A stretch of 64,000 nucleotides of DNA from Dermacoccus nishinomiyaensis (GTDB lineage Bacteria; Actinomycetota; Actinomycetes; Actinomycetales; Dermatophilaceae): positions 62,001 through 126,000 of the forward strand of contig NZ_UFXX01000002.1 of the NCBI RefSeq assembly GCF_900447535.1. Direction: 5' to 3'. Positions 33,560 through 44,024 of this stretch are shown here, piece by piece. Within the stretch, counting starts at the first letter, position 1; every line of letters begins with the position of its first letter. The notes below the pieces were generated by a model, which was not told where the DNA came from, did no database searches, and worked only from the letters and a program-made list of their open reading frames with translations. The translations under genes and the position numbers were made by a program.

Positions 33560-36499
33560 TCAGGCTCGGGGGATCTCCACCATCTCGTACGTGGTGATGA
33601 GGTCGCCCGTCTGGACGTCGTTGTGCGAACCGAGGTTGATACCGCACTCGAAGCCCTCGCGGACCTCGGTGACGTCGTCCTTGAAGCGTCGCAGACCGGC
33701 GATCTCGAGGCCTTCGACGATGACGACACCGTCGCGCGTGATGCGCGCCTTGGCGCCACGCTTGATCTCGCCGCTCCTGACCATCGATCCGGCGATGTTG
33801 CCGAACTTGGACGAGCGGAAGATCTCGCGGATCTCGGCGGAGCCCGTCTCGCGCTCCTCGTACTCCGGCTTGAGCATGCCCTTGAGGGCGAGCTCGATCT
33901 CCTCGATCGCCTGGTAGATGACCGAGTAGTAGCGGATCTCGACGCCTTCCTTCTCGGCGTACTCCGCGTTCTGGCCTTCGGCGCGAACGTTGAAGCCGAC
34001 GATGATGGCGTCTGAGGCGACGGCGAGGTTGATGTTGTTCATCGTGATCGCGCCGACACCACGGTCGATGATCCGCAGGTCGACGTCGTCGCCCACGTCG
34101 ATCTGCAGCAACGCGTCCTCGAGGGCTTCGACCGAACCCGACACGTCACCCTTGAGGATGAGGTTGAGGGTCTCGACCTTGCCCGCCGCGAGGTGCTCGT
34201 TGAGGTCCTCGAGGCTGATGCGCTTGCGCGCCTTGGCCAGCGAGGCCTGACGGTCGGCCGCTTCACGCTTCTCGGCGATCTGACGGGCCGTGCGGTCGTC
34301 CGGAGCGACGATGAACGTGTCACCGGCGCGCGGCACCGAGGCCAGACCGGTGACGAGCACCGGGCGGCTCGGGCCCGCTTCGGCGACGTTCTGGCCGTGC
34401 TCGTCGAGCATGGCGCGAACGCGTCCGTAGGCCTGACCCGTGACGATGGCGTCACCGACGCGCAACGTACCGGACTGCACGAGAACCGTCGCGACGGCAC
34501 CGCGACCACGGTCGAGGTTGGCCTCGATCGCGACACCACGGGCGTCCTTGTTCGGGTTCGCACGCAGGTCGAGCGCGGCGTCGGCGGTGAGCAGCACGGC
34601 CTCGAGCAGCGAGTCGATGTTCTGACCCTGGCGGGCCGAGACGTCGACGAACATCGTGTCGCCGCCGTACTCCTCGGCGATGAGGTTGTACTCGGTGAGC
34701 TGCTGACGCACCTTCGCCGGGTTCGCGCCGTCGACGTCGATCTTGTTGACCGCGACGACGATCGGCACGTTCGCCGCCTGGGCGTGGTTGAGCGCCTCGA
34801 TCGTCTGCGGCATCACGCCGTCATCGGCGGCGACCACGAGGATCGCGATGTCGGTGACCTTCGCTCCACGGGCACGCATGGCGGTGAACGCCTCGTGACC
34901 CGGGGTGTCGATGAACGTGATCGGACGGTCGACGCCCTCGTGCTCCTTGTGGACCTGGTAGGCACCGATGTGCTGGGTGATGCCGCCGGCCTCGCCCTGC
35001 GCGACGTCCGCGTTGCGGATCGCGTCGAGCAGGCGCGTCTTTCCGTGGTCGACGTGACCCATGACGGTGACGACCGGCGGACGCTGCTCGAGCACGTCGT
35101 CGCTCTCGCCCTTGGCCTCGGCGTCGAGGTCGATGTTGAACTGGCCGAAGAGCTCGCGCTCCTCCTCCTCCGGGGAGACGACACGGATGTCGTAGCCGAG
35201 CTCGGCGCCGAGCAGCTGGAACGTGTCCTCGTCCAGCGACTGCGTCGCCGTCGCCATCTCACCGAGGTGGAACAGCACGGTGACGAGCGATGCGGGGTTC
35301 GCGTCGATCTTGTCGGCGAAGTCCGTCAGCGACGCACCGCGACGCACCTGGATGATCGTCGAACCGTTGCCGCGAGGAACGCTCACACCACCGATCGACG
35401 GCGCCTGCATCTGCTCGAACTCTTGACGCTTCGCGCGCTTGCTCTTGCGGCCGCGCACCTTGCTGCCACCGCGACCGAACGCACCCTGGGTGCCGCCGCG
35501 GCCACCGGGGCCACGACCGCCGCCACCGGGACGACCGGCGAAACCGCCGCCGCCGGGACGACCACCCGCACCGGGACGACCGCCACCGCCACCACGGGCG
35601 GGACGCTCACCGGGACGCGGCACGGCCGCCTGCGACGGCATCATGCCCGGGTTGGGGCGCGGACCACCGGGACGGGGGCCACCGGCACCGGCGGAACCGC
35701 CGGGACGCGGACCTGCCGCACCCGCGGGACGGGGGCCACCGGAGCCTGCGGGGCCACGGTTGCCGCCGGGACGCGGCATGCCCTGGCTCGGCGCGAACGG
35801 ATTGTTGCCGGGGCGTGCGCCGCTCTCGCGACGCTCACCGCCGTCACGGCGCTCGGTGCGCTCGCCGCCACGACGCTCGCCACCACGGCCCATGCCCTGG
35901 TTGGAGCTGAACGGGTTGTTGCCCGGACGCGGTGCGCCGGGGCGCGGGCCGGGACGGTTGCCGGAACGCTCGGGGCGCTCCGAACGCTCGCCACGCGACG
36001 GACCCGACGTGCTCGCCGGCTTCGCGGCTGGCCCGGGCTTGGGGCCGGGGCGCGCAGCAGCGGGCTTCGGTGCCGACGGTGCGGCCGCAGCGGGCTTGGG
36101 CGCGGACGGCGTCGCCGCGGCGGGTGCTGCCGGGGCAGCGTCCGACTCGGTCTTGGCCGCAGGCTTCGGGGTGGCGCTCTCGGCCGGCTTCGACGGCGCC
36201 GCGGGTGCGGCATCGGCCGGGGCAGCCTTGGGAGCAGGCGCCTTCGGGCCCGGCTTGGGGGCGCCGGGCTTGGCGGACGAACCGCCAGCCGGCTTCGGGG
36301 AGCTCGACGGCACGTCGGCGGCGTCGCCACCGGCCTTCGTCGGCTTCGGGGGGTTCTCCTTGATCTTGCGCACGACGGGCGCTTCGATCGTCGAACTGGC
36401 GGACTTCACGAACTCGCCCTGCGCCTTGAGGTGCGCGAGCAGTTCCTTGCTCTCGACTCCGAGCTCCTTGGCGAGCTCGTGGACTCGAACCTTGGCCAC
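33560..36499 (-). CDS. infB: Translation initiation factor IF-2
   Basis: A 979-residue GTPase that brings fMet-tRNA to the 30S subunit. It opens with the IF2-N module ([20 protein letters not shown]). A long low-complexity linker of about 330 residues follows, rich in Ala, Pro, Lys and then Gly and Arg. The G domain has [12 protein letters not shown] (from residue 481), DTPGHEAF and NKIDV, followed by domains II-IV ([32 protein letters not shown]). Length is typical of actinobacteria. ylxR precedes it, and two strong hairpins follow, so the rimP-nusA-ylxR-infB transcript appears to end here. Confidence 0.98.
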   Translation of the reverse strand: MAKVRVHELAKELGVESKELLAHLKAQGEFVKSASSTIEAPVVRKIKENPPKPTKAGGDAADVPSSSPKPAGGSSAKPGAPKPGPKAPAPKAAPADAAPAAPSKPAESATPKPAAKTESDAAPAAPAAATPSAPKPAAAAPSAPKPAAARPGPKPGPAAKPASTSGPSRGERSERPERSGNRPGPRPGAPRPGNNPFSSNQGMGRGGERRGGERTERRDGGERRESGARPGNNPFAPSQGMPRPGGNRGPAGSGGPRPAGAAGPRPGGSAGAGGPRPGGPRPNPGMMPSQAAVPRPGERPARGGGGGRPGAGGRPGGGGFAGRPGGGGRGPGGRGGTQGAFGRGGSKVRGRKSKRAKRQEFEQMQAPSIGGVSVPRGNGSTIIQVRRGASLTDFADKIDANPASLVTVLFHLGEMATATQSLDEDTFQLLGAELGYDIRVVSPEEEERELFGQFNIDLDAEAKGESDDVLEQRPPVVTVMGHVDHGKTRLLDAIRNADVAQGEAGGITQHIGAYQVHKEHEGVDRPITFIDTPGHEAFTAMRARGAKVTDIAILVVAADDGVMPQTIEALNHAQAANVPIVVAVNKIDVDGANPAKVRQQLTEYNLIAEEYGGDTMFVDVSARQGQNIDSLLEAVLLTADAALDLRANPNKDARGVAIEANLDRGRGAVATVLVQSGTLRVGDAIVTGQAYGRVRAMLDEHGQNVAEAGPSRPVLVTGLASVPRAGDTFIVAPDDRTARQIAEKREAADRQASLAKARKRISLEDLNEHLAAGKVETLNLILKGDVSGSVEALEDALLQIDVGDDVDLRIIDRGVGAITMNNINLAVASDAIIVGFNVRAEGQNAEYAEKEGVEIRYYSVIYQAIEEIELALKGMLKPEYEERETGSAEIREIFRSSKFGNIAGSMVRSGEIKRGAKARITRDGVVIVEGLEIAGLRRFKDDVTEVREGFECGINLGSHNDVQTGDLITTYEMVEIPRA

Positions 36500-36599
36500 G
36501 TTTCTCCTGTCAGATGGTGACGGGCGGCCAAGGCTTCGAGCAATTGCTTGCCCGGAGGATCAGCCGACCGCCGAGGGGTAGGTGTTCATCGGTGAGAAC

Positions 36600-36965
36600 T
36601 CATCGGTTGCTCATCGCGTCAAACCCGCTTTCGGTCATGGTGTGTTCGCCGTCGGGCGACGGCAGGCGGGCGATCTCGGCCGCCACGTGTTCCTGCAGCG
36701 TCGCGGTGTGGACCGCGGTGTGCAGACGAAGTGCTCGTGCCCATGCCCGACGCTTGGTGGCCTGTTCGAGGCACGTCGTGTCGGCGTGGAGCCAGGCTCC
36801 TCGACCGGGCATCGCCTTGCGCGAGTCGAGCACCAGGGTGGCGCCGTCCTCGCTCACTGCGATGCGCAGCAAAACGGAACGGCCGCCCTTGCCCCGGCAC
36901 CCGATGCAGGTTCGCTGCGGTTCTGCGGGCCGGGAGAGCTCGACGTTCGGGATCGGCACGTTCAC
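36600..36965 (-). CDS. ylxR: YlxR family RNase P modulator/nucleic-acid-binding protein
   Basis: A 121-residue DUF448 protein. The core is [19 protein letters not shown] followed by [16 protein letters not shown], which hold the conserved CxxCR and GRGAW motifs. Family members bind RNA; a role in modulating RNase P has been reported for one. The start is uncertain: several GTG codons lie behind GAAGGTGGGG, and I chose 36965. It sits between nusA and infB as in most Gram-positives. A strong hairpin at 37035-37073 separates it from nusA. Confidence 0.88.
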   Translation of the reverse strand: MNVPIPNVELSRPAEPQRTCIGCRGKGGRSVLLRIAVSEDGATLVLDSRKAMPGRGAWLHADTTCLEQATKRRAWARALRLHTAVHTATLQEHVAAEIARLPSPDGEHTMTESGFDAMSNR

Positions 36966-37034
36966 ACGCACCCCACCTTCACATCTGTCACCGTTCAAGA
37001 CCTACCCTACCCCCGCACAGCTCCGCGACGAAAT

Positions 37035-37073
37035 GCGCGCACCCCGGCCACGCTCGATGGCCGGGGTGCGCGC
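37035..37073 (-). terminator. Hairpin between nusA and ylxR
   Basis: A perfect 16-bp GC-rich stem (GCGCGCACCCCGGCCA and TGGCCGGGGTGCGCGC) with a 7-base loop sits 22 bases past the nusA stop. It may terminate or attenuate transcription into ylxR-infB. Confidence 0.85.
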
Positions 37074-37094
37074 GAGACGTCTGAGGGCGCGCGC

Positions 37095-38114
37095 TCAGCG
37101 GGCCGACTCGTCGTCACGCCCGCCGTCGGCGAGCGCGGTGTCGGGCCGGATGTCGATGCGCCACCCCGTCAGCTTCGCCGCGAGACGGGCGTTCTGGCCC
37201 TCCTTGCCGATGGCGAGGCTGAGCTGGAAGTCGGGCACGACGACGCGGGCGGCTCGGGCCTTCGGGTCGACGACCTCGACCGACTCGACGCGCGACGGCG
37301 ACAGCGCCGCGGCGATGAACTCATCGGGCTGGCGCGAGTAGTCGACGATGTCGATCTTCTCGCCCTGCAGCTCGCTCATGACGGCGCGCACGCGCTGACC
37401 CATCGGGCCGATACAGGCGCCCTTGGCGTTGATGCCGGGCTTCGTGGCGTGCACCGCGATCTTGGTGCGGTGACCCGCCTCGCGCGCGAGCGCGGCGATC
37501 TCGACGCTACCGTCGGCGATCTCGGGCACCTCCATCGCGAACAGCTTGCGCACGAGGTTGGGGTGGGTGCGCGACAGCGAGATCTGCGGGCCCTTCGGGC
37601 CGCGGCGCACGGACACGACGTAGCAGCGCAGACGCTCGCCGTGACGGTAGGTCTCCCCTGGCACCTGCTCCGCAGTCGGCAGGATGCCCTCCACGGTGCC
37701 GAAGTCGACCTTGACGAACCGCGAGTCGAGGCTCTGCTGGATCGTGCCGGAGACGATGTCGCCTTCCTTGCCGATGAAGTCACCGAGGATGGCCTCGTCC
37801 TCGACGTCACGCATGCGCTGCATGATGACCTGACGGGCCGTACCCGCGGCGACGCGCCCGAAGTTCTTGGGGGTGTCGTCGAACTCGGGGCCGGGCTCGC
37901 TCCAGGTGCCGTCCTCCTGCTTCTCGCCGTCCTCGCGCGCCCACACGACGACATGACCCGTGCGGCGGTCGAGCTCGACGCGCGCCCGGCGGTAGGAGCC
38001 CTCCTCCTTCTGGTACGCGAGCAGCAGCGCCTGCTCGATGGCGGGGACGATGACGTCCATCGGAATCTCGCGCTCCCGCTCCAGGGCGCGCAGTGCAGCC
38101 ATGTCGATGTCCAT
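37095..38114 (-). CDS. nusA: Transcription termination/antitermination factor NusA
   Basis: A 339-residue RNA polymerase-binding protein. The N-terminal domain ([31 protein letters not shown]) is followed by an S1 domain ([20 protein letters not shown]) and two KH domains ([55 protein letters not shown], shown as two separated patterns). It lacks the acidic repeats of E. coli NusA, as usual in actinobacteria. The ATG overlaps the rimP stop by one base (TGATG), so the pair is coupled. Confidence 0.97.
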   Translation of the reverse strand: MDIDMAALRALEREREIPMDVIVPAIEQALLLAYQKEEGSYRRARVELDRRTGHVVVWAREDGEKQEDGTWSEPGPEFDDTPKNFGRVAAGTARQVIMQRMRDVEDEAILGDFIGKEGDIVSGTIQQSLDSRFVKVDFGTVEGILPTAEQVPGETYRHGERLRCYVVSVRRGPKGPQISLSRTHPNLVRKLFAMEVPEIADGSVEIAALAREAGHRTKIAVHATKPGINAKGACIGPMGQRVRAVMSELQGEKIDIVDYSRQPDEFIAAALSPSRVESVEVVDPKARAARVVVPDFQLSLAIGKEGQNARLAAKLTGWRIDIRPDTALADGGRDDESAR

Positions 38115-38665
38115 CAGACGTCCTCTCCCACGGCGTCGGCGTCGTCGCCGCGCGTGAATTCCACCTGCACCTTGGCGCCGGTGATCGATGTGTAATTGAG
38201 TCGGGCGGGCTCGGCGTCAACGGCCGCCCCCGCCTTCTTGCCGCCCTGCTCGGGCGTCACCTGCACCGTCTGGGCGTCGGCGCGGGTGATGCGACCGGCG
38301 ACCTTCGACTCGTCGTCGAGGGTGACGGTGACGAGGCGGCCGACGTTGCGCGCGAAGTGGCGCGGCAGCGTCAGCGGACGGTCGGTGCCGGGTGAGCTGA
38401 CCTCGAGGACGTAGGGCTGTTCGCCCATGACGTCGCTCGCCTCGAGTTCTGCGTCGATGACGCGCGTGGCGTCCGTGACCTCGTCGAGCGTGACGGGCTC
38501 GATCGATTCCTCGACCGCCGTCTCGAGGGCGACGTCGCGGTCGACGAGCACGCGCACGAGGCGGCGCTTGCCGGCAGGCACGACGGTGACGTCCTCGACG
38601 AGGAGACCCAGTGGTTCGAGCTTCGGCAGAATCGTGTCGATGATCGTCTGTTCCGAGTTGCTCAC
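38114..38665 (-). CDS. rimP: Ribosome maturation factor RimP
   Basis: A 183-residue protein needed for 30S maturation. It has the two-domain RimP layout: [20 protein letters not shown] and then VDRDVALE, with the typical SSPGTDRPL motif and a C-terminal Sm-like part ([17 protein letters not shown]). The start is GTG at 38663-38665 with an ideal AGGAGG five bases before it. It heads the rimP-nusA transcript and overlaps nusA. A promoter and a hairpin lie just upstream. Confidence 0.95.
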   Translation of the reverse strand: MSNSEQTIIDTILPKLEPLGLLVEDVTVVPAGKRRLVRVLVDRDVALETAVEESIEPVTLDEVTDATRVIDAELEASDVMGEQPYVLEVSSPGTDRPLTLPRHFARNVGRLVTVTLDDESKVAGRITRADAQTVQVTPEQGGKKAGAAVDAEPARLNYTSITGAKVQVEFTRGDDADAVGEDV

Positions 38666-38732
38666 TCGCGCCTCCTGGAGTTGTCGCCGTGCCGTGCACC
38701 CGTCGCCCGCGGCACGAGCCGTGAGGTGACGA

Positions 38733-38757
38733 ATGCGCAGGCGTCGTGCCTGCGCAT
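38733..38757 (-). terminator. Hairpin between the sulfur operon and rimP
   Basis: ATGCGCAGGC and GCCTGCGCAT form a perfect 10-bp stem with loop GTCGT. It lies 80 bases past the last sulfur-operon gene and may end it. It also lies directly after the putative rimP promoter, so it could instead be the first structure of the rimP leader. Confidence 0.6.
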
Positions 38758-38765
38758 CGCCCCTG

Positions 38766-38771
38766 AGTCTA
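38766..38771 (-). promoter_or_regulatory. Possible -10 box of rimP-nusA (TAGACT)
   Basis: TAGACT on the minus strand would start transcription near 38759, about 95 bases before the rimP GTG. The -35 region is not clear. Confidence 0.35.
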
Positions 38772-38835
38772 TCGTGACGCGCGAGGAGCCGTCGTCGCCC
38801 GAGACCGGAGCGTCCCGGCTCGCCGCAGGTCAGCC

Positions 38836-39771
38836 CTACGACGGCGCGAGGCCCCGACGGTGCAGCATGCGCCGCTCGATCGGGGCGAAGAGCAGCACCT
38901 CCACGGCCAACCCGACGACGAGCACGAGAACGATCGCGGCCATCACGGCTGGCATGTCCGAGTTCGCCTGCCCCTGGTTGAGCATCGAACCGAGACCGAA
39001 TCCGAGCTTGGGCGACTGCACGATGAGCTCGGCGGCCATGAGGGAACGCCAGGCGAACGCCCAGCCCTGCTTGATGCCGCCGAGATAGGTCGGCATGGCC
39101 GCCGGCAGGAGGACGTGACGCACGAGTTGCGTGCGACTCGCTCCGAGGGCCCGGCCGGCTCGTTCGAACAGAGGCGGGACCTGATCCAACCCGCCGATCA
39201 ATCCCATGGCGATCGAGGGCACTGCGGACAGCAGGATCACGGCGTACATCGTCGTGTCGCTGAGGTAGAACATCATGACGGCGAAGGGCACCCACGCGAC
39301 CGACGGCAGGGACTGCATCGCTGCGAGCAGCGGTCGGAAGGCGCGCCGCGCCAGTCTCGCGCGGCCGACGACGAGCCCGAGTGTCGTGCCGAGCACGAGA
39401 GAGAGCGCGAAGCCCACCGCGCCGCGTCGCAGGCTGACCCAGATCGCGTCGAGCGCCTCCCCCGAGGTGAGGGAGGTCCACAGGGCCCGAGCGATGTCGG
39501 TGACCGGAGGGAGCACCCAGGCCGGTTTGACGTGTGCCCACACGAGAACCTGCCAGGCGAGGACCACGATCGCGAGCGCACCCAGCGGCGCTAGCACGGA
39601 CAGCGGGTCGACGCGGCGTCGGCGCTGCGCCTGAGCCTGTTCGAGCGCGTCTAGTCCGGAGGTGACGTCGTCGTCACTGATCATCGATCTCGTGGGGCCG
39701 GGCGAGCGGTGCCGTCGGGCACTGGCCTCGAACGGATCCTCCTCGCGCATGTCGAACTCAGGCGTGGGCAT
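38836..39771 (-). CDS. ABC transporter permease, SsuC/TauC-like
   Basis: A 311-residue integral membrane subunit of a sulfonate/nitrate/taurine-type importer with about six helices. The EAA-loop-like stretch (ERAGRALGASRTQLVRHVLLPAAMPTYLGGIKQG, conserved pattern G-A-S...LP-A-x-P) contacts the ATPase. The start is ATG at 39769-39771, overlapping the ATPase gene by 14 bases with GAGGAG upstream. It is the last gene of the sulfur operon. The substrate is likely a sulfur-containing anion, inferred from the operon, not from the protein itself. Confidence 0.85.
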   Translation of the reverse strand: MPTPEFDMREEDPFEASARRHRSPGPTRSMISDDDVTSGLDALEQAQAQRRRRVDPLSVLAPLGALAIVVLAWQVLVWAHVKPAWVLPPVTDIARALWTSLTSGEALDAIWVSLRRGAVGFALSLVLGTTLGLVVGRARLARRAFRPLLAAMQSLPSVAWVPFAVMMFYLSDTTMYAVILLSAVPSIAMGLIGGLDQVPPLFERAGRALGASRTQLVRHVLLPAAMPTYLGGIKQGWAFAWRSLMAAELIVQSPKLGFGLGSMLNQGQANSDMPAVMAAIVLVLVVGLAVEVLLFAPIERRMLHRRGLAPS

Positions 39772-40579
39772 GACGACTGATCTCCTCTCGCAGGCGCGAG
39801 GTGATCTCGCGGGACAGCTCACCGACGCCTGCGTCCTCGATGGCACGCGGCTGTGGCAGGTCGACGTCCCACGTCTGGCTGACGCGTCCCGGGCGCGAAG
39901 AGAGCAGGACGACACGTTGGCCGAGACGCACTGCTTCACGCACGTTGTGGGTGACGAAGATGACGGCCATGCCGTCGCGATGCCACACGTCGCTAAGTTC
40001 CCCGTGGAGCAGGTCGCGCGTCATGGCGTCGAGGGCGGCGAATGGTTCGTCCATGAGCAGCAGGCGCGCGTTCTGGGCGAGTGCGCGCGCGAGGGCGACG
40101 CGTTGGCGTTGGCCTCCGGACAGTTCGTGGGGTCGTCGATCCACTGCGCCGTCGAGCCGCACCGTCGCGAGCAGCTCCTGCGCCCGCTGGCGGCGTTCGG
40201 CGGAGGGCACGCCCCTGAATCGCAGGGGAGCCTCGACGTTCTCGCCGACGCTCAGCCACGGGAAGAGCGCGGAATCCTGAAACATCAGCGCCGGTTGAGG
40301 GCCGTCGACGTGCACGTCGCCCGCGCTGGCGGGTTCGAGCCCGGCGATGATCGACAGCAGGGTCGACTTGCCGCAGCCGGAGGCGCCGAGAACGCTGACG
40401 AACTCCCCCTGTTCGACCCTCAGGTCGAGCCCGCCGATCGCCTCGACGGCGTCGTCGCCCTGGCCGAAGACCTTGTGCAGACCGCGGATGTCGACGGCGG
40501 CCGGCTGTGCCGTCGAGCGTGCGTCGCTCGGCGGGGCGATCGGGTGTCGCTCGCCTGCCGTGGTGGTGTCGAACGTCAT
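39758..40579 (-). CDS. ABC transporter ATPase, SsuB/TauB-like
   Basis: A 273-residue ATPase energising the importer. Walker A is GASGCGKST, the signature is LSGGQRQRVALARAL, Walker B is LLLMDEPFAALD and the H-loop is FVTHNVREAV. The Q-loop segment (ALMFQDSALFPWL) is typical of the nitrate/sulfonate/taurine subfamily. ATG at 40577-40579 lies one base after the stop of the binding-protein gene (TGACATG). The order binding protein, ATPase, permease is normal for these importers. Confidence 0.9.
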   Translation of the reverse strand: MTFDTTTAGERHPIAPPSDARSTAQPAAVDIRGLHKVFGQGDDAVEAIGGLDLRVEQGEFVSVLGASGCGKSTLLSIIAGLEPASAGDVHVDGPQPALMFQDSALFPWLSVGENVEAPLRFRGVPSAERRQRAQELLATVRLDGAVDRRPHELSGGQRQRVALARALAQNARLLLMDEPFAALDAMTRDLLHGELSDVWHRDGMAVIFVTHNVREAVRLGQRVVLLSSRPGRVSQTWDVDLPQPRAIEDAGVGELSREITSRLREEISRHAHA

Positions 40580-40580
40580 G

Positions 40581-41693
40581 TCAGCCCTTTCTGTGCACGC
40601 CGAGACCGGCGTCGGTGATCGCAGGCAGGGCGCGTGCAGCAAGGACCTGCCGGAGCGGGTCGAGGTCCGCCAACCCGCGCAGGTCGGGACGGACGTCGAT
40701 GCCGCCCGTTCGCCACGTGTGTTCGGCGACCTGCGCGATGTTTGCCATCAACGGATCCCAGGAGAACTGCACGTTGTCCATGGCCCGCTCGGCGACCGAT
40801 CGCTTCAACTTCTTGCCGCTGAGCTTGCCGATCTCGGCGTTGAGCAGCACACTCGCGGCGCCCCGATGGCTGTTGATCCATTCCACGGTCTCGACGTGGG
40901 CCGCCAGGAGCTGCTCCACCTGAGCAGGCGCGCGTTCGAGGTACTCCTGGGTGACGAGCAGGCACGTCGTCACGAATCGGTGGTCGGGCCACTGGGTGCG
41001 CTCGTCGACGAGCACGTGCGCGCCGGCTTCGACGACGAGGCGAGAGACCCATGGCTCGGCCTGGTAGCTGGCGTCGAGGCGCCCCTGGCGGAACTGATCG
41101 AGAGTCTGTGAGTTGGCCATCCACACGGTCTCCACCTCGTCCGCTCCCGGCCCCGTCGTCAGGTGGTGCTCGGCGAGCAGTGTCTTGAGGGCTACGTCCT
41201 GGGTGCCGCCGATCTGCGGCGTGGAGACGCTGCACCCACGCAGATCGTCGATCTTCTTCACTCCGGGACGAGCAACGAGCGCAGCGCCGTTCTCCGCTGC
41301 TCCGGCGAGGAGGCGCACTCCGGCGCCCTTCGTCCGCACCCACGCCGTGATCGCCGGGTTCGGGCCGAGGTAGGCGACGTCGATCGCGCCGGCGAGCATG
41401 GCCTGGACGGCGGCGGGCCCGTTGTCGAAGACCTGCCGCTCGATGGCCGTGCCGCCCAGGTGGCGCGCGAACGTTCCGCGGGCCATGCCTGCGAGGGCCA
41501 CGCCGTGGGTCAGGTTCGAGAAGTGCCCCAATCGCAGGCGATGCGGGCTCGCCTCAGCCGCCCCGCACCCCGACAGGGCCGGTGTCATGAAGGGGGTGGC
41601 GAGGCCGGCGCCGAGGAGCGTCCGGCGCCCGATCTGGGGTGATCGGGCCCGGGATCGGTGTACGGCATCGACAGGTGCGTGATCGTCGCGCAT
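40581..41693 (-). CDS. ABC transporter substrate-binding lipoprotein, SsuA-like
   Basis: A 370-residue extracytoplasmic binding protein of the NMT1/SsuA type. The N-terminus is a Tat signal with GRRTLLGAG (R23-R24) and a lipobox LSGC (C43), so it is probably exported folded and lipid-anchored. The rest has two lobes (RLRLGHFSNLTHGVALAG; GAIDVAYLGPNPAITAW; GQAEPW-like YQAEPWVSRL). The ATG follows the cysN stop by one base (TGACATG). It binds an oxidised sulfur compound if the operon is a guide; sulfate or a sulfonate are both possible. Confidence 0.88.
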   Translation of the reverse strand: MRDDHAPVDAVHRSRARSPQIGRRTLLGAGLATPFMTPALSGCGAAEASPHRLRLGHFSNLTHGVALAGMARGTFARHLGGTAIERQVFDNGPAAVQAMLAGAIDVAYLGPNPAITAWVRTKGAGVRLLAGAAENGAALVARPGVKKIDDLRGCSVSTPQIGGTQDVALKTLLAEHHLTTGPGADEVETVWMANSQTLDQFRQGRLDASYQAEPWVSRLVVEAGAHVLVDERTQWPDHRFVTTCLLVTQEYLERAPAQVEQLLAAHVETVEWINSHRGAASVLLNAEIGKLSGKKLKRSVAERAMDNVQFSWDPLMANIAQVAEHTWRTGGIDVRPDLRGLADLDPLRQVLAARALPAITDAGLGVHRKG

Positions 41694-41694
41694 G

Positions 41695-43083
41695 TCAGCC
41701 AGCCAGCCAATCCTCTTCGGATTCGAGCTGCGCGGCGTCGTCGTCCGCACCCGAACCGAGCCCCGCACCCGACATGCCGGCTCCGAGCGTGGCGCCGCTC
41801 GCGGGATCGATGACGAGGAACGCGCCGGTCGCCCGGTGGCTGTCGTACGGGTCGAGCACCACGGGCTCGGCCAGACGCAGACGGACTCGTCCGATCGTGT
41901 TGAGCGTCATCACTGCTTCAGGGCCGGCTACGTGCCACGTGCTCGTCTCGACGTCCCACAGATGTGTGATGTCGTCGACGACCGCGCGCACCACCTTGGT
42001 GCCCGCCTTGACGAGGACGCGCTGACGGACACGCCCGTCCGCGGCCGCGAGCCACGCGAGCACTCCGCTCACCTCGGAGTCGGCAACCGGTTGATCGGGG
42101 TCGGCCACGAGCGACAGGACCTCACCACGAGCGACGTCAAGTTCGTCGCCCAGACGCACCGTCACTGACTCGCCCGCTACGGCCACCTCACGCGAGCCCA
42201 CCGGAGTGTCGATCGCGACGACCCGGCTCGTCAGGCCCGAGGACACCGCGCGCACACGGTCACCGACGTGCAGGACGCCGGAGGCGATGCGGCCGGCGAG
42301 ACCGCGATAATCCGGATGCTCGGCGGTGCGAGGCCGGATGACGAGCTGGACCGGCATGCGGAACGACTCGGCCCGCAGGTCATCGCGGACGGGTAGCGAC
42401 TCGAGCAGGTCGAGCAGCGGCGGGTGGTCGTACCCGTCGGGGGCCGGAGCGACGACCCCCTCGCCCGTCAGCGCAGATAGCGCGACGACGCGGGGATCGC
42501 TGAGGCCCACCCTGTCGGCCAGGTCGATCGCCTGGGTCCGGACCTCGTCGAACCGCGAGCGCGACCACTCGAGGGCATCCATCTTGTTGACGGCGAAGAT
42601 GACGTGCGGAACACGCAGCAGCGCCATCAACGCGGCGTGACGACGCGTCTGGTCGCTGACCCCGTGTCGCGCGTCCACGAGGACGACGGCTGCGTCAGCG
42701 GTGGAGGCGCCGGTGACCATGTTGCGCGTGTACTGCACATGCCCCGGGGTGTCGGCGAGGACGAAGGTGCGCCGGGGCGTGGAGAAGTACCGGTACGCCA
42801 CGTCGATCGTGATGCCCTGTTCGCGCTCGGCGCGCAGCCCGTCCGTCAGGAGAGCAAGGTCGACCTGCTCGGCGCCGCGTGACGTGCTCGCGGCGACCAT
42901 CGAGTCGTAGGTGTCGGCGAGGATGTTCTTCGTGTCGTGCAGCAGACGACCCACGAGGGTCGACTTGCCGTCGTCGACGCTGCCCGCCACGACGAGGCGG
43001 AGCTGGGAACCGGGCGAGGCGGTCGGTGCGTGCTCGGTGGACGAACGTGGTGCGTCGGCGGCACGGGTGGTCGTGGTCGTCAT
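41695..43083 (-). CDS. cysN: Sulfate adenylyltransferase subunit 1 (GTPase)
   Basis: A 462-residue GTPase subunit of ATP sulfurylase; GTP hydrolysis drives formation of APS from ATP and sulfate. G1 is GSVDDGKSTLVGRLL, G2/G3 GITIDVAYRYFSTPRR and DTPGHVQYTRNM, G4 NKMDALEW, followed by EF-Tu-like beta-barrel domains. There is no fused APS kinase domain at the C-terminus, consistent with the separate cysC gene in the same operon. It starts two bases after the cysD stop. Confidence 0.96.
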   Translation of the reverse strand: MTTTTTRAADAPRSSTEHAPTASPGSQLRLVVAGSVDDGKSTLVGRLLHDTKNILADTYDSMVAASTSRGAEQVDLALLTDGLRAEREQGITIDVAYRYFSTPRRTFVLADTPGHVQYTRNMVTGASTADAAVVLVDARHGVSDQTRRHAALMALLRVPHVIFAVNKMDALEWSRSRFDEVRTQAIDLADRVGLSDPRVVALSALTGEGVVAPAPDGYDHPPLLDLLESLPVRDDLRAESFRMPVQLVIRPRTAEHPDYRGLAGRIASGVLHVGDRVRAVSSGLTSRVVAIDTPVGSREVAVAGESVTVRLGDELDVARGEVLSLVADPDQPVADSEVSGVLAWLAAADGRVRQRVLVKAGTKVVRAVVDDITHLWDVETSTWHVAGPEAVMTLNTIGRVRLRLAEPVVLDPYDSHRATGAFLVIDPASGATLGAGMSGAGLGSGADDDAAQLESEEDWLAG

Positions 43084-43085
43084 CT

Positions 43086-44024
43086 CTAGAAGTAGCCCTC
43101 TCGCTTGCGATCTTCCATAGCGGCCTCGGAGAGGCGGTCGTCGGCGCGGGTGGCTCCGCGCTCGGTGAGATGGCTCGCGGCGATCTCGGCGATGATGTCG
43201 GCGGTCGTGCGGGCCTCGGACTCGACGGCGCCCGTGCAGGAGCCGTCACCGACGGTGCGGTAGCGCACCGAGCGGGTGACGAGGGGTTCGTCGTCGCGCG
43301 GCCCGAACCAGGGCCCCGGCGTCAGCCACATGCCGTCACGCAGGAAGACCTGGCGCTCGTGCGCGTGGTAGATCGGCGGCAGCGCGACGTCCTCGGCCTC
43401 GATGTAGCGCCAGACGTCCAGTTCGGTCCAGTTGCTCAGCGGGAACACACGCGTGTTCTCGCCGGGGGCGTGACGGCCGTTGTAGAGGTTCCACAGCTCC
43501 GGACGCTGCCCGCGCGGGTCCCACCCTCCCATGGCGCTGCGCACCGAGAAGATGCGCTCCTTCGCGCGCGCCCGATCCTCGTCCCGGCGCGCCCCGCCGA
43601 GGAGGGCGTCGAAGCGTTCTGCCTCGATCGTGTCGACGAGGGGCACCGTCTGCAGGGGGTTGCGGGTGCCGTCGGGGCGTTCCTGCAGGCGGCCGTCGGC
43701 GATCCAGTCCTCGACCGCCGCGACGTGGAGGCGCAGGCCATGACGGGCGACGACCTCGTCCCGGAACGCGATGACCTCAGGCAGGTTGTGGCCGGTGTCG
43801 ACGTGCAGCAGCGTCAGCGGCAACGGCGCGGGGGCGAGCGCCTTGAGTGCGACGTGCAGCAGCACTGCGGAGTCCTTGCCGCCGCTGAACAGCAGCGCAG
43901 GGCGTTCGAACTCGGCGATGACCTCGCGGATGATCTCGATGGCCTCGGCCTCGAGTGCCCGCAACGTCGACAGCTCGCCGGCGGGGTTCGTGGAGACGTC
44001 CGGTGGCGTCATCGTCTCGGTCAT
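43086..44024 (-). CDS. cysD: Sulfate adenylyltransferase subunit 2
   Basis: A 312-residue catalytic subunit of ATP sulfurylase, PP-loop fold. The nucleotide motif is LLFSGGKDSAVLLH. Other conserved segments are HVDTGHNLPEVI, RDEDRARAKERIFS and VFPLSNWTELDVW. Length and the C-terminal MEDRKREGYF are standard. The start is ATG at 44022-44024 with GAGAGG upstream, overlapping the cysC stop (ATGA). Together with cysN it makes APS in the cytoplasm. Confidence 0.97.
   Translation of the reverse strand: MTETMTPPDVSTNPAGELSTLRALEAEAIEIIREVIAEFERPALLFSGGKDSAVLLHVALKALAPAPLPLTLLHVDTGHNLPEVIAFRDEVVARHGLRLHVAAVEDWIADGRLQERPDGTRNPLQTVPLVDTIEAERFDALLGGARRDEDRARAKERIFSVRSAMGGWDPRGQRPELWNLYNGRHAPGENTRVFPLSNWTELDVWRYIEAEDVALPPIYHAHERQVFLRDGMWLTPGPWFGPRDDEPLVTRSVRYRTVGDGSCTGAVESEARTTADIIAEIAASHLTERGATRADDRLSEAAMEDRKREGYF

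Noticed and set aside
34193-36520. Very long open frame (775 codons) on the plus strand opposite infB
   Set aside because: It is the complement of the Gly/Arg/Ala-rich infB linker and G domain. High GC removes stop codons in antisense frames, and the translation (His/Arg/Asp/Val repeats) has no domain.
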